A DNA stretch of 64,000 bases from Asticcacaulis sp. YBE204 (GCF_000495855.1 NZ_AWGF01000012.1:1-64000); one strand, 5' to 3'. Positions 17,901 to 25,969 are shown, counted from the stretch's first letter. Program-made: numbers and translations. Notes: generated by a model from the letters alone, not told the origin.

Positions 17901-18137
17901 CTAAGGCAAGGGCTTGAATAGGCTTAAGGCTAGCCAGCTACAGCCTTGTAAAATGGCGCCGATAACGAAAAAGTCTTTGGCGAACGCAATCTCATCATGA
18001 CTGATAAGAAGTAGGTTGCCGAAGTTGTTAGGATAGGTGGCCGCGAGAACCTGAACGCCTGCAAACAGCATGAAGGGTAAGAATATGATCAAGGTTCTCT
18101 TGATGCTGCGGCGTCCGGAATTGGGTCCGAAGATCAT
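17901..18137 (-). CDS. Small membrane protein of unknown function
   Basis: A 78-residue protein with two hydrophobic segments (about residues 14-34 and 54-73) separated by a short loop, NNFGNLLLISHDEIAFAK. Its ATG overlaps the end region of the upstream gene at 18140-18325 (TGA-AG-ATG spacing), so the two are almost certainly translated together. No family is recognised. It is convergent with the Gfo/Idh/MocA gene, 4 bases away. Confidence 0.6.
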   Translation of the reverse strand: MIFGPNSGRRSIKRTLIIFLPFMLFAGVQVLAATYPNNFGNLLLISHDEIAFAKDFFVIGAILQGCSWLALSLFKPLP

Positions 18138-18139
18138 CT

Positions 18140-18325
18140 TCAGCGGCTCTTGAACAGCACCGCAAAGGCCAGCACCGCATAGCCCGCGCCCATGAAGGCG
18201 TATTTGTATTGCGTCATGACGTCCACGGCTTCGCCCTCGAACGGACGGAAACAGCCGATCAGGCTCGCGAAGACCAGGGTCACCGAGATCAAAAACAGCA
18301 AGATTGTCGTTGCCGTCGGTTTCAT
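18140..18325 (-). CDS. Small membrane protein of unknown function
   Basis: A 61-residue protein with two hydrophobic helices (about residues 6-26 and 44-59) and an acidic loop between them. An AGAGGG ribosome-binding site lies 3 bases before the ATG on the minus strand. The TGA stop is 2 bases from the ATG of the next small membrane gene, indicating a two-gene unit of paired two-helix proteins. The function is unknown; the pairing suggests they form one complex. Confidence 0.6.
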   Translation of the reverse strand: MKPTATTILLFLISVTLVFASLIGCFRPFEGEAVDVMTQYKYAFMGAGYAVLAFAVLFKSR

Positions 18326-18409
18326 AAGCCCTCTGAATGCCCCCGCCTAACCCTATACCCGCAGTTATTCAAATATTTGTGATGATATCAATGGAATTAT
18401 GCAGGGCGT

Positions 18410-19096
18410 TCAGAGCGCGGGCCTGAAGAAGAGGAGTTCGTGCAACACCACCAGCACTGTAAAGGCAGAGGTCGCCACCATGACGCGTAAAACGCCGAGT
18501 TCTGCGGGCTCGAACGCAACGCGGCCCTGAAAGATGGCCAGGAACGGTACGATCGATGTCCGGCGCATGACGGAGGCATAGGCATCGCCGAATACCGCTT
18601 CCCGCTTGCGGTCGATGCTGTTGGCGCCCAGCAGGCTCAAGGCCAGCAAGGTGCCAAAAAATACCCACGCCGCCAGATTGCCGTTGCAGACGAGGTGCGT
18701 CGCCGACAGCAAGGCGATCCCCGCCAGTACCGGGTGACGGCTGATGCGGATGATGCCGCTGACCGGCTCGTCCGGCCATTTCTTGGCGCCCTTGAGGTTG
18801 GTCGGGCTGGGGCTCAGGGCGCCGACGATCAGCAGCATCAGACCGATGAAGTTGAATACGAAGGCAATGGTTTTCAGGATGAACGGCGCTTCCCAGAAAT
18901 GGTGATTATAGGCGTCGTTTCGAGCGGCGAAAAAGGCGCTGACCATCCAGAAAAAGCCGCCTAAAGACAGCAATGAAAACAGAATCTTATAAGCCACCCC
19001 TCCGATGGCGTCAATCAACTGATCTTTCAGGCGGCTGCCGGAAATCAGGACATGGATGGAGATAAAGAAGGCGCAGGCCAGGGCCAGGGTCCACAT
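18410..19096 (-). CDS. NnrU-family membrane protein
   Basis: A 228-residue integral membrane protein with about six transmembrane segments. The central ISRHPVLAGIALLSATHLV matches the RHP motif shared by NnrU and isoprenylcysteine-methyltransferase-like proteins. NnrU was named from denitrification clusters, but many relatives occur without nitrogen-oxide genes, as here, so the role is open. It starts 14 bases after the stop of the gene at 19111-19842, and the two probably form an operon. The C-terminus has two more hydrophobic helices ending LHELLFFRPAL. Confidence 0.8.
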   Translation of the reverse strand: MWTLALACAFFISIHVLISGSRLKDQLIDAIGGVAYKILFSLLSLGGFFWMVSAFFAARNDAYNHHFWEAPFILKTIAFVFNFIGLMLLIVGALSPSPTNLKGAKKWPDEPVSGIIRISRHPVLAGIALLSATHLVCNGNLAAWVFFGTLLALSLLGANSIDRKREAVFGDAYASVMRRTSIVPFLAIFQGRVAFEPAELGVLRVMVATSAFTVLVVLHELLFFRPAL

Positions 19097-19110
19097 GAAA
19101 ATCTTGGCCT

Positions 19111-19842
19111 TTACAGATACTGGATAAGCGGAGCGTTGAGGACGTCACCATCCTTGGGGCCATTCTGGGGGCCGTCGGTCTTGGGCTTGGGCGGGGGGGG
19201 CGGTGCGTCTTCGTCCGGTGTATGGGTATGGACGACCGGAGGTGTGGGTTCCGGCGGGGGCGCAGGGGCCGGGGGGGGCGGTGGATTCAGCTCTTTTTCG
19301 ATATCGGTCAAGGGCTTGCGAATGATGGCTTCGACGTGATAGAACCAGCGACGAGCCGTTTCCATCGCGGCGCGCGGACCTTCGGCGCGGGCGGTGAGGG
19401 CGTCGTTCGGATCCCACAGGACCAGTTCGAAATCGGGACGCGACGGGTCGTTGAACATCAGGCGGATCGTCACGCGGTCGACCTGCGGGGCGATGTCGTC
19501 GAACATCTTGTGCGCGCCGCTGCGGATGATGCGGGCGGCGACTTTGTTGTTGACGAAGACCTCGATGCCGATGATTTCAACCATGCCATAGACGCGGGTC
19601 GGGGCCTTGCCGAATTCGCGCACGATGACGCAGGTATTGGCGAGGTACGAAAGGGCGGCGGCGGCCTTGCGCGCCGGTTCGATGGAGACCACGTCGGGCC
19701 GCGCGCCGTTCAACGCTTCGGTCACCTCGTCTTCGAGCTTCTTCGGGGCTTCGACGCGGGAATCCCAGATCCGGTAAAGCACCAGCAGCACGGCCAGAGC
19801 GGCGGCCGTCAGGATGATGATGGTCGGCAGATACTGGTTCAC
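19111..19842 (-). CDS. Membrane-anchored protein of unknown function with proline-rich tail
   Basis: A 243-residue protein. Residues 5-24 form a single N-terminal membrane anchor, residues about 35-180 a soluble alpha/beta domain, and residues about 190-228 a Pro-rich low-complexity tail (PPPPPAPAPPPEPTPP and PPPPPKPK). No characterised family is recognised. The orientation is ambiguous: the Pro-rich tail resembles the periplasm-spanning region of TonB-like proteins, but here it is C-terminal and not followed by a TonB domain. It shares an operon with the NnrU-like gene. Its upstream region contains the strong terminator at 19957-19986, so its own promoter must lie in 19843-19956. Confidence 0.65.
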   Translation of the reverse strand: MNQYLPTIIILTAAALAVLLVLYRIWDSRVEAPKKLEDEVTEALNGARPDVVSIEPARKAAAALSYLANTCVIVREFGKAPTRVYGMVEIIGIEVFVNNKVAARIIRSGAHKMFDDIAPQVDRVTIRLMFNDPSRPDFELVLWDPNDALTARAEGPRAAMETARRWFYHVEAIIRKPLTDIEKELNPPPPPAPAPPPEPTPPVVHTHTPDEDAPPPPPKPKTDGPQNGPKDGDVLNAPLIQYL

Positions 19843-19950
19843 GCTTGCGTCTCAATCCCCAAAAGCCAGATAGCGGCAAACCCAAATGAGAGTCACCGCG
19901 CATATTAACCACGAAACACGGCGGGCGTTAAGAGGGGGCAACGCTCAAAT

Positions 19951-20110
19951 AAAAAGAAAGCCTGCTCCACGAGGGAAGCAGGCTTTTCAAGTGCACCGAG
20001 GAATCAAGAGAGGCCGAGGCCGCTCAGGGTAAGCGGACAAGGGGAGGGAGGCATTCCGCTGCTCTTGTCGGCTTGGGGTTACGCTTCTGACGAAGCGAAT
20101 ACAGTAACCC
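19951..20110 (-). ncRNA. Candidate Fur-controlled small RNA (minus strand)
   Basis: A compact transcription unit without a persuasive reading frame. A promoter with a Fur-box-like palindrome touching its -35 (20111-20154) is followed, about 150 bases on, by a strong terminator (19957-19986). The RNA can fold into a 5' hairpin GGGTTA/TAACCC with inner CGCTTC-GTCA-GAAGCG (20110-20076), then AGCGGA/TCCGCT (20060-20032) closing a 17-base loop that exposes CCTCCCTCCCC. It ends in the terminator hairpin. C-rich, anti-Shine-Dalgarno loops of this kind occur in known regulatory RNAs that block translation. The architecture parallels iron-starvation sRNAs such as RyhB, but no sequence relation is claimed. 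An internal 35-codon frame starting at 20134 is poorly supported. Confidence 0.55.
19957..19986 (-). terminator. Rho-independent terminator of the candidate sRNA
   Basis: Perfect 10-bp stem AAAGCCTGCT / AGCAGGCTTT around a 10-base loop. On the minus strand it is followed by CTTTTTATTT, a good U-tract; on the plus strand the tail is only TTTT. No protein gene ends nearby on the minus strand, so it terminates the short unit starting near 20104. Confidence 0.88.
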
Positions 20111-20154
20111 TATAGACCACGTGCTGTCGTGCATGTCAATGAGAATTATTCGCA
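20111..20154 (-). promoter_or_regulatory. Promoter with Fur-box-like operator
   Basis: On the minus strand a consensus -35 TTGACA (20139-20134) is separated by 17 bases from TCTATA (20116-20111), with TATAGG two bases further as an alternative -10. Directly upstream and touching the -35 is TGCGAATAATTCTCA (20154-20140), a 7-1-7 palindrome-like site close to the classical Fur half-sites. It shares TGAGAATTATTC with the perfect site at 55172-55186. Repression by iron-loaded Fur is the natural reading. Confidence 0.65.
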
Positions 20155-20193
20155 AATAATGACCTGCCAGTAGTCCTGACAGATTCTCCGGGC

Positions 20194-20568
20194 TCACGCC
20201 GGTTTGCAATGTTTGTCGAAAACGCCCTGGGTGCGATCGCGCTTGGTGATGGCAAAGTCACTGGCGTCTTTCAGCGCTTCGGGTGTCTTGCGGTCCTTGT
20301 CGCGCGGATCGGCGGGGGCGGCGATGGCGGCGGCGTAGAGCGGGATGGCCTTGGTGTAGTTGCGCGCGGCGCTTTCCAGCGCTTCGCAGGCTTCGGTCTT
20401 GTTATTGTTTTCGGTGGCGATCGACGCGTTCTGGATCATGGCGTCGCCCAGCTTGTCGAAGACTTCGGCGTGCATGATGGCCTTGGTGTAGGCCGTATCG
20501 TCGGGCGATTGTGCCAGCGTCAACGACGGCGTGGCAATGAGGGCGAGAAGGATAAGGGCGTGGCGCAT
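20194..20568 (-). CDS. Small secreted/periplasmic protein of unknown function
   Basis: A 124-residue protein with a clear Sec signal peptide (MRHALILLALIATPSLTLAQ, cleavage after ALA/TLA near residue 19). The mature part is helical and polar, with two Cys (residues about 60 and 121) that could form a disulfide. CAGGAG lies 6 bases before the ATG. It is divergent from the aminotransferase gene at 20669, with 100 bases between the starts. The family is not recognised. Its stop lies about 40 bases from the Fur-box region, which faces the other way, so it is not an obvious Fur target. Confidence 0.65.
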   Translation of the reverse strand: MRHALILLALIATPSLTLAQSPDDTAYTKAIMHAEVFDKLGDAMIQNASIATENNNKTEACEALESAARNYTKAIPLYAAAIAAPADPRDKDRKTPEALKDASDFAITKRDRTQGVFDKHCKPA

Positions 20569-20668
20569 GATGGGCTCCTGAAGGTTGCGTGATTTTTAGC
20601 GGGATGTCTGTCGCGTACAATTTACAAATGCTGAGAGGGAAGTAGGGTGCCCAAAACAGGAAGCGCTC

Positions 20669-21829
20669 ATGAACCCGATCTATGCCCAACTCGGCACGAC
20701 CATCTTCACCACCATGTCGGGGCTGGCGGTGGAACTGGGGGCTGTGAATCTGGGGCAGGGCTTTCCCGAAACCGACGGCTTTCCTGAGGTCCGCACCGAG
20801 GCCGCCCGCGCAGTCGTACACGACTCGAACCAGTATGCGCCGATGAAGGGCACGGCGGCGTTGCGGGAGGCCGTGGCCGGGTTCTATGGCCGGACGCAGG
20901 GTGTATGCCTCGATCCCGCGCGCGAAGTGCTGGTGACGTCGGGGGCGACCGAAGCCATCGCGGCGGCGCTGTTCGCCCTGATCTCGCCGGGCGACGAGGT
21001 TATCGTTTTCGAGCCGATGTACGACGCCTATGCGCCGCTGATCGAGCGCGCGGGCGGAGTGGTGGTGCGGATACGGTTGTCGCCGCCGGACTGGCGCTTT
21101 ACCGAGGCGCAGTTGTCTGCGGCGTTTTCCCCGCGCACCAGGGCCGTGTTGCTGACCACGCCGAACAATCCGACGACACGGCTGATATCGCCGGAGGACT
21201 GGGCCTTACTGGCGCGGTTTTGTGTTTCTCATGAGGCCTATGTTATTTCGGACGAGGTGTGGGAGCAGGTTATATTTGACGGTGTTCGCCACGTCGGCGT
21301 TCTCAACCTGCCGGAACTGGCCGGGCTGGGCGTCAAGATCGGTTCTGCGGGCAAGATATTCGCCCTGACCGGCTGGAAAGTCGGCTTTGTCTGCGCATCG
21401 GAGGCTCTGGTGGCGCAGATCGCCAAGGCGCATCAGTTCCTGACCTTTGCCACGCCGCCGATGCTGCAAACCGCCGTGGCTTTCGGGCTGAATCTGCCGA
21501 GCGCGCGCTTTGCCGAGGCGGTGGCCGGTTTGCAAAGGTCACGCGATTTGTTGCAGGCGGGGCTGGCGGCCGAAGGCTTTCGCACCTTGTCGTCGGAAGG
21601 CACCTATTTTCTCAATATTGATTTAAAGGCGACGGGGATCGATTTGGGCGGGGCCGATTTTGCTTTGCGCGCGGTGCGTGAGGCGGGCGTGGCGACCATT
21701 CCGCTGGAGGCTTTTTGCACGCCGGATGGCCCGCCTTTGCCGGTCGTGAGGCTATGTTTCGCCAAGAGTGATGAGACGCTTTATCGCGGGATCGAGGCGC
21801 TCAAAAAGGCGCGGCGATTGTTTGTTTAA
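20669..21829 (+). CDS. PLP-dependent aminotransferase, class I/II (methionine/kynurenine aminotransferase-like)
   Basis: A 386-residue fold-type I aminotransferase. Visible features are the N-terminal VNLGQGFPETDGFP (residues 26-39), NQYAPMKGTAALR for substrate and cofactor contacts, SGATEAI (91-97), TTPNNPTTR (163-171) with the cofactor Asn, YVISDEVWEQ with the Asp that binds the pyridine nitrogen, and GSAGKIFALTGWKVGF, where K229 forms the Schiff base. The GQGFPE opening is typical of the YbdL / kynurenine-aminotransferase / DapC-like subgroup that uses methionine, glutamine or aromatic amino acids. The exact substrate cannot be chosen. Convergent with the next gene, overlapping it by 4 bases. 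Confidence 0.88.
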   Translation: MNPIYAQLGTTIFTTMSGLAVELGAVNLGQGFPETDGFPEVRTEAARAVVHDSNQYAPMKGTAALREAVAGFYGRTQGVCLDPAREVLVTSGATEAIAAALFALISPGDEVIVFEPMYDAYAPLIERAGGVVVRIRLSPPDWRFTEAQLSAAFSPRTRAVLLTTPNNPTTRLISPEDWALLARFCVSHEAYVISDEVWEQVIFDGVRHVGVLNLPELAGLGVKIGSAGKIFALTGWKVGFVCASEALVAQIAKAHQFLTFATPPMLQTAVAFGLNLPSARFAEAVAGLQRSRDLLQAGLAAEGFRTLSSEGTYFLNIDLKATGIDLGGADFALRAVREAGVATIPLEAFCTPDGPPLPVVRLCFAKSDETLYRGIEALKKARRLFV

Positions 21830-22497
21830 CGATCCGCGGGCGTCAGCACCGCCGAATGCACCCTCAACATGGCGGGCAGGGTATCGAGCCATGCCGCGTC
21901 ATCAGGCCCGACCAGACAGCTCAGGGTCACGAAGGTCTTGTCCGGCAGGTCGAGGCCGACACTGCGCATCAGATAGGCTTCGGCGCCAACCTCGATGCTC
22001 ATATCGACCGAAACGAACTTGACCTGAGGGCCGCTTATCGGCGCCGAAATCATCGGCACCAAGCCTTTTTTGGTGATCTCGATCTTCGCATTGGCTTCGG
22101 GGAAGATATCGCGGACGTTCAGGCGGATTTCGTCGGCATAGTCGTCGAGCAGCGAGGGCAGGGCGGTTTGCGCGGCGGCGAAGCTGTTATAGACGCCCTG
22201 GCCCTCGGTCAGCGCCTCGCGCATCAGGGTGCAGGCCCGCGCCGGGCCACCGGTGCGCGGCGAAAACACCTGAAGCAGCGTCAGTTCGTGGGTGCGCGGC
22301 GTGACAAAGGTCCACGTCCAGTCGTCAGGGGTGCTGAGGCCGATATCGCCCTTGGGGTGGACCCATATGTGACGGTCCGGATCATGGCGATCCTGCCCCC
22401 ACTGCGCCTGCGGCACGGCGTCCAGTACCGGCGGTTTCGCCCCTGCCGAAGAGACCGAAAGGGCAATAAAAACCGTGAGAACGGGGAATATCTTCAT
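21826..22497 (-). CDS. Secreted protein of unknown function
   Basis: A 223-residue protein starting at the ATG at 22497 with a Sec signal peptide (MKIFPVLTVFIALSVSSAGA). The mature part has an early DRHIWVHPKGDIGLSTPDDW segment and two Cys, one in ARACTLM and one in LSCLVG, that could pair. I recognise no family. A longer open frame to 22644 adds a non-conserved-looking leader and would destroy the signal peptide, so I reject it. It overlaps the aminotransferase stop by 4 bases tail to tail. It may share transcription with the larger secreted gene at 22689-24200, but the hairpin cluster at 22609-22665 separates them. Confidence 0.6.
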   Translation of the reverse strand: MKIFPVLTVFIALSVSSAGAKPPVLDAVPQAQWGQDRHDPDRHIWVHPKGDIGLSTPDDWTWTFVTPRTHELTLLQVFSPRTGGPARACTLMREALTEGQGVYNSFAAAQTALPSLLDDYADEIRLNVRDIFPEANAKIEITKKGLVPMISAPISGPQVKFVSVDMSIEVGAEAYLMRSVGLDLPDKTFVTLSCLVGPDDAAWLDTLPAMLRVHSAVLTPADR

Positions 22498-22608
22498 TGA
22501 AAACCTCAGGCCGGACTGCGCCGCCGACGGACAGACGCCTGAAAAAGAGCATGAAAAAAGAAAATTTGAAATGGACTGCAACTGAAAAAGTCCATCCATC
22601 GGCGGCGC

Positions 22609-22665
22609 GTCCGGATCATGGCATCGATTGCCGGACGCCGTCACCCCCGAACAAGGGGGTGACGG
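22609..22665. repeat. Double hairpin between two secreted-protein genes
   Basis: Two adjacent palindromes: GTCCGG...CCGGAC (about 22613-22636) and a perfect 11-bp stem CCGTCACCCCC / GGGGGTGACGG with a GAACAA loop (22638-22665). It lies 24 bases after the stop of the 503-residue gene. There is no T-run, so it is more likely a REP-like or transcript-end structure than a simple intrinsic terminator. Confidence 0.6.
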
Positions 22666-22688
22666 ATTACAAAGGCTGAGAGGCAGGC

Positions 22689-24200
22689 CTATGGATTTTG
22701 TAGGGGGCGTGTGATCGTTACGCCGTCGGGCAGGACTTTTCGATCGGGCAGATTCTGAAGCTGCTGGCTCGGCGGAATCTTGAACGTCGTCCGCGCCACA
22801 AACCGGTTGTTCTGAATGGTCTGACCGCGCAGGGCGTCCGGCAGAACCTCGGCGGTGAAGGTGATCGCTCCGCAGCCATTGGCATCGGTGGCCTTGAGCG
22901 GCAGGGCGAAGCTGTCCACGCCAGCGTTAGGGGTCAAGGTGCCGGTGACGGTGGCAAAACACTCCGCAGCGCGATTGCCGGTTATCGTCCAGGCAAAGGA
23001 CTGACCGGATTTGGTGCGCTGATAAGGCTTTACGATAACCGGCACGGCGTCGTTGAAGCGGCCGTTGGCGGGTACAAAGGGAGGCAGGACCTGATTAACG
23101 CCGTAAGGCGGATCGGACACGAAGGTTACCGTCAGGGGCGAAGTGGTCGGCGAACGCCCGTCCGCATACCTGATCCTGACCGTGTAACTATATTCGCCCA
23201 CCATTGTCAGGACGTCGGACGGGTCTTGGAAAAACGCCCGGATATAGCCTGCCTCGGCATCGCCGACCATCGTCGGCAAGCCTGGCGCCACAAGGCTTAT
23301 GGTCGGATCGAGCGATTCGGCCTTGAACAGGGAATTGCCATCGCGGAACGGCGTCAGCTCGTAGTCGCTGACGAATGGGCGCGCGAAGCATTTGAACGCG
23401 TCCGTCGGCAGGTTAGTCGGCAAAACGACCCGCAACTGACCGGAGCCCGGTTGCGACGACCGGCCGCCAAAGTCGTCCATGCAGCGCACGAAGGTCCGGT
23501 TTCGGCTGGTATAGCCATTGGTCTGAGTGATATAGGGATCGACGAAAAGAACGACGACCGGCCCGCAACCGCTGTTGTTCGCGACGTTCGGATCGACGCC
23601 CGCGCAGCGCGCCTGACGGGCCGCAATGGCGCGTTGCTGGGCCTCGTAAGCCGGATTGGGGACCGACGTGCCTTGGGTCGCCCCGTCGGCCATATCGCTG
23701 GCGGACGAATTATCGATATTGTCGCGGGTCCACTGGATATCGGTCATGTGGCGCGGCGACACCGAAAAGGGGATACGCACATTGTCGATCACCAGCGTGC
23801 CGTTGGTTTTACTCGTATAGACCGGAAGGGTGATCTCCAGCGCCAGAGACCCCTTGGTGCCGCAATCGGCGGTATTGTTGATGAAGCCGGAATGGCCGCG
23901 AATCCGCTTGACCGTGGCGCGGGGCAGGTTCTCGAAGTAAATCTTGTCGTCGTACACCGTGTCCATGTAGTGGCCGTAAAATTCGACGCGTTCCGTACCG
24001 GAACCGCTGACGCCGAGGACAGGGATGACATTGGCGAAGGCCTGCCAGTGGAAACGCGGGCTGGTCGTGTCCCGGCACTTGCCGTCAGGATCACGTTCGC
24101 CGGTCATCTTGTCCACTTCGACGGCCTGCGCCGTTAAGGGCAGGCAGAGCAAAGCGGCGACGCCGCTCAGGAGTAGGGGTTTCAGCAAGGATCTGATCAT
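22689..24200 (-). CDS. Large secreted protein of unknown function
   Basis: A 503-residue protein with a Sec signal peptide (MIRSLLKPLLLSGVAALL..., cleavage after AQA). The ATG at 24200 is preferred over an upstream GTG because AGGTGA lies 7 bases before it. The mature protein is rich in beta-prone, Ser/Thr/Asn/Pro sequence, and Cys residues suited to disulfides are spread through it (for example KCRDTTS, ADCGTKG, NSGCGPV, FVRCMDD, KCFARP, ECFATV, NGCGAI). The second half resembles tandem Ig-like folds (YSYTVRIRYADGR, LTVTFVSDPPYG, FAWTITGNRAAE). I recognise no family. Surface or extracellular binding is plausible for the Ig-like part. It diverges from mmsA across 257 bases. Confidence 0.65.
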   Translation of the reverse strand: MIRSLLKPLLLSGVAALLCLPLTAQAVEVDKMTGERDPDGKCRDTTSPRFHWQAFANVIPVLGVSGSGTERVEFYGHYMDTVYDDKIYFENLPRATVKRIRGHSGFINNTADCGTKGSLALEITLPVYTSKTNGTLVIDNVRIPFSVSPRHMTDIQWTRDNIDNSSASDMADGATQGTSVPNPAYEAQQRAIAARQARCAGVDPNVANNSGCGPVVVLFVDPYITQTNGYTSRNRTFVRCMDDFGGRSSQPGSGQLRVVLPTNLPTDAFKCFARPFVSDYELTPFRDGNSLFKAESLDPTISLVAPGLPTMVGDAEAGYIRAFFQDPSDVLTMVGEYSYTVRIRYADGRSPTTSPLTVTFVSDPPYGVNQVLPPFVPANGRFNDAVPVIVKPYQRTKSGQSFAWTITGNRAAECFATVTGTLTPNAGVDSFALPLKATDANGCGAITFTAEVLPDALRGQTIQNNRFVARTTFKIPPSQQLQNLPDRKVLPDGVTITRPLQNP

Positions 24201-24390
24201 GAGGGTCACCTATTGAGTTAAGTCTGTTCGCCGGATGACTCTCAGCATGCCGCATAACGACGTTTCCACGCGTGTCGCAACCTGTTGCAAAGGGCGGAAT
24301 ATGGCGGCGCGCACAGTCGCAGGTGGCGTCGCAGATTGGGACTTTTCATGCGGCCTGAATAAGATAGACTTTGGTTTGTCGCGCATTTGG

Positions 24391-24419
24391 TTCCAAAAAC
24401 CGTTGCACACTTTTTGGAA
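24391..24419 (+). promoter_or_regulatory. Inverted repeat upstream of mmsA
   Basis: TTCCAAAAA-11 bases-TTTTTGGAA, perfect 9-base arms, centred about 53 bases before the mmsA start, where a -35/-10 region would lie. It is a good candidate operator for a dimeric regulator of valine or inositol catabolism. A hairpin role is less likely because there is no T-run and the stem is A/T-rich. Confidence 0.5.
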
Positions 24420-24457
24420 TGCGCTTTAGCTGTGATCACGACATAAGGATTATCAGC

Positions 24458-25969
24458 ATGCGCACCATTTCCCATTTCATCGGCGGCCAGACGGTTCAGC
24501 GCACTTCGGGGCGTTTCGGCGACGTCTTTGACCCCAATACCGGACAGATACAGGCGCGCGTCGATCTGGGGACGGTTGAGGAATTGAACCACGCGATGGC
24601 CGTGGCGAAGGCCGCGCAAACCGGCTGGGCGGCGCTCAATCCTCAGCGCCGCGCACGGGTAATGTTCGAGATGAAGCGTCTGATCGAACGCGACATGGAC
24701 AAGCTGGCGCATCTCCTGTCGTCCGAACACGGCAAGGTCATTTCCGATGCGAAAGGCGATATCCAACGCGGTTTGGAAGTCGTCGAATTCGCCTGCGGCA
24801 TCCCGCACCTGTTGAAGGGGGACTATACCGAAGGGGCGGGGCCGGGCATCGACGTCTATTCGATGCGGCAGCCTTTGGGCGTCGTGGCGGGGATCACGCC
24901 ATTCAACTTCCCGGCCATGATTCCGATGTGGATGTTCGCCCCGGCGCTCGCCTGCGGCAACGCCTTTATCCTCAAGCCGTCCGAGCGCGATCCGTCGGTG
25001 CCGGTAATGCTCGCTGAGTTGCTGCTGGAGGCCGGTCTGCCCGAAGGCGTGCTCAATGTGGTCCACGGCGACAAGACGGTCGTCGATGCCATCCTCGACC
25101 ACCCGGACATCAAGGCGGTGAGTTTCGTCGGCTCAAGCGACATTGCCAACTACGTCTATGCGAAGGGTGCGCAAAACGGCAAGCGGATGCAGTGCATGGG
25201 CGGCGCCAAGAACCACGGCATCATCCTGCCCGACGCCGACCTCGATCAGGCGGTGGCCGACATCATGGGTGCGGCCTATGGCTCGGCGGGCGAGCGCTGC
25301 ATGGCCTTGCCGGTCGTAGTGCCGGTGGGCCAGGCGACGGCGGAGGCTCTGCGCGAACGGCTGGTCGCCGCGGCGGAAAGCCTGCGCGTGGGCGTTTCGA
25401 CCGATCCGGAGGCGCATTACGGCCCGGTCGTCGGCGCGGCGCACAAGGCGCGCATCGAGCAATATATTCAGATGGGGGTCGATGAAGGCGCTGAACTGGT
25501 CCTCGACGGACGCGGGTTCAAGCTACAGGGCCACGAGGAGGGTTTCTTCCTTGCGCCGTCGCTGTTCGACCACGTGACGCCGGATATGAAATCCTATCAG
25601 GACGAAATCTTCGGGCCGGTGCTGCAAATTGTCCGCGCCCAGACGCTGGAAGAGGCCATTTCGCTGCCATCGAAGCACCCCTATGGTAACGGCGTGGCGA
25701 TTTTTACGCGTAACGGCGACGCGGCGCGTGAATTTGCTTCTACCGTCGAGGTCGGCATGGTCGGCATCAATGTGCCGATCCCGGTGCCGGTCGCCTATCA
25801 CTCCTTCGGCGGCTGGAAGCGGTCGGGCTTTGGCGATCTGAACCAGTACGGCATGGACGGGGTACGCTTCTATACCCGCACCAAAACCGTCACCCAGAAA
25901 TGGCCGCCAAATTCGAGAAATGGCGGTCCGGTCGTCGATCAGAGTTTCGTCATTCCGACGATGAAGTAG
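24458..25969 (+). CDS. mmsA: CoA-acylating methylmalonate-semialdehyde dehydrogenase
   Basis: A 503-residue aldehyde-dehydrogenase-superfamily enzyme that converts methylmalonate semialdehyde to propionyl-CoA, or malonate semialdehyde to acetyl-CoA, in valine or inositol/beta-alanine breakdown. Motifs include GVVAGITPFNFPAMIPMWM (141-159), FILKPSERDPS with cofactor-binding Lys, SFVGSSDIANYVY, and GSAGERCMALPV with catalytic C281. The ERCMAL context and the absence of the general-base Glu found in ordinary ALDHs are features of the CoA-dependent MMSDH group. ATAAGGA lies before the ATG at 24458; the longer frame back to 24371 has no ribosome-binding site. No other valine-pathway gene is adjacent. 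The 3' end overlaps the convergent gene by 20 bases. Confidence 0.92.
   Translation: MRTISHFIGGQTVQRTSGRFGDVFDPNTGQIQARVDLGTVEELNHAMAVAKAAQTGWAALNPQRRARVMFEMKRLIERDMDKLAHLLSSEHGKVISDAKGDIQRGLEVVEFACGIPHLLKGDYTEGAGPGIDVYSMRQPLGVVAGITPFNFPAMIPMWMFAPALACGNAFILKPSERDPSVPVMLAELLLEAGLPEGVLNVVHGDKTVVDAILDHPDIKAVSFVGSSDIANYVYAKGAQNGKRMQCMGGAKNHGIILPDADLDQAVADIMGAAYGSAGERCMALPVVVPVGQATAEALRERLVAAAESLRVGVSTDPEAHYGPVVGAAHKARIEQYIQMGVDEGAELVLDGRGFKLQGHEEGFFLAPSLFDHVTPDMKSYQDEIFGPVLQIVRAQTLEEAISLPSKHPYGNGVAIFTRNGDAAREFASTVEVGMVGINVPIPVPVAYHSFGGWKRSGFGDLNQYGMDGVRFYTRTKTVTQKWPPNSRNGGPVVDQSFVIPTMK

Noticed and set aside
20024-20209. Minus-strand frame overlapping the candidate sRNA
   Set aside because: Its ATG at 20134 overlaps the -35 of the promoter and would be upstream of the likely transcription start, so it could not be translated from that RNA.
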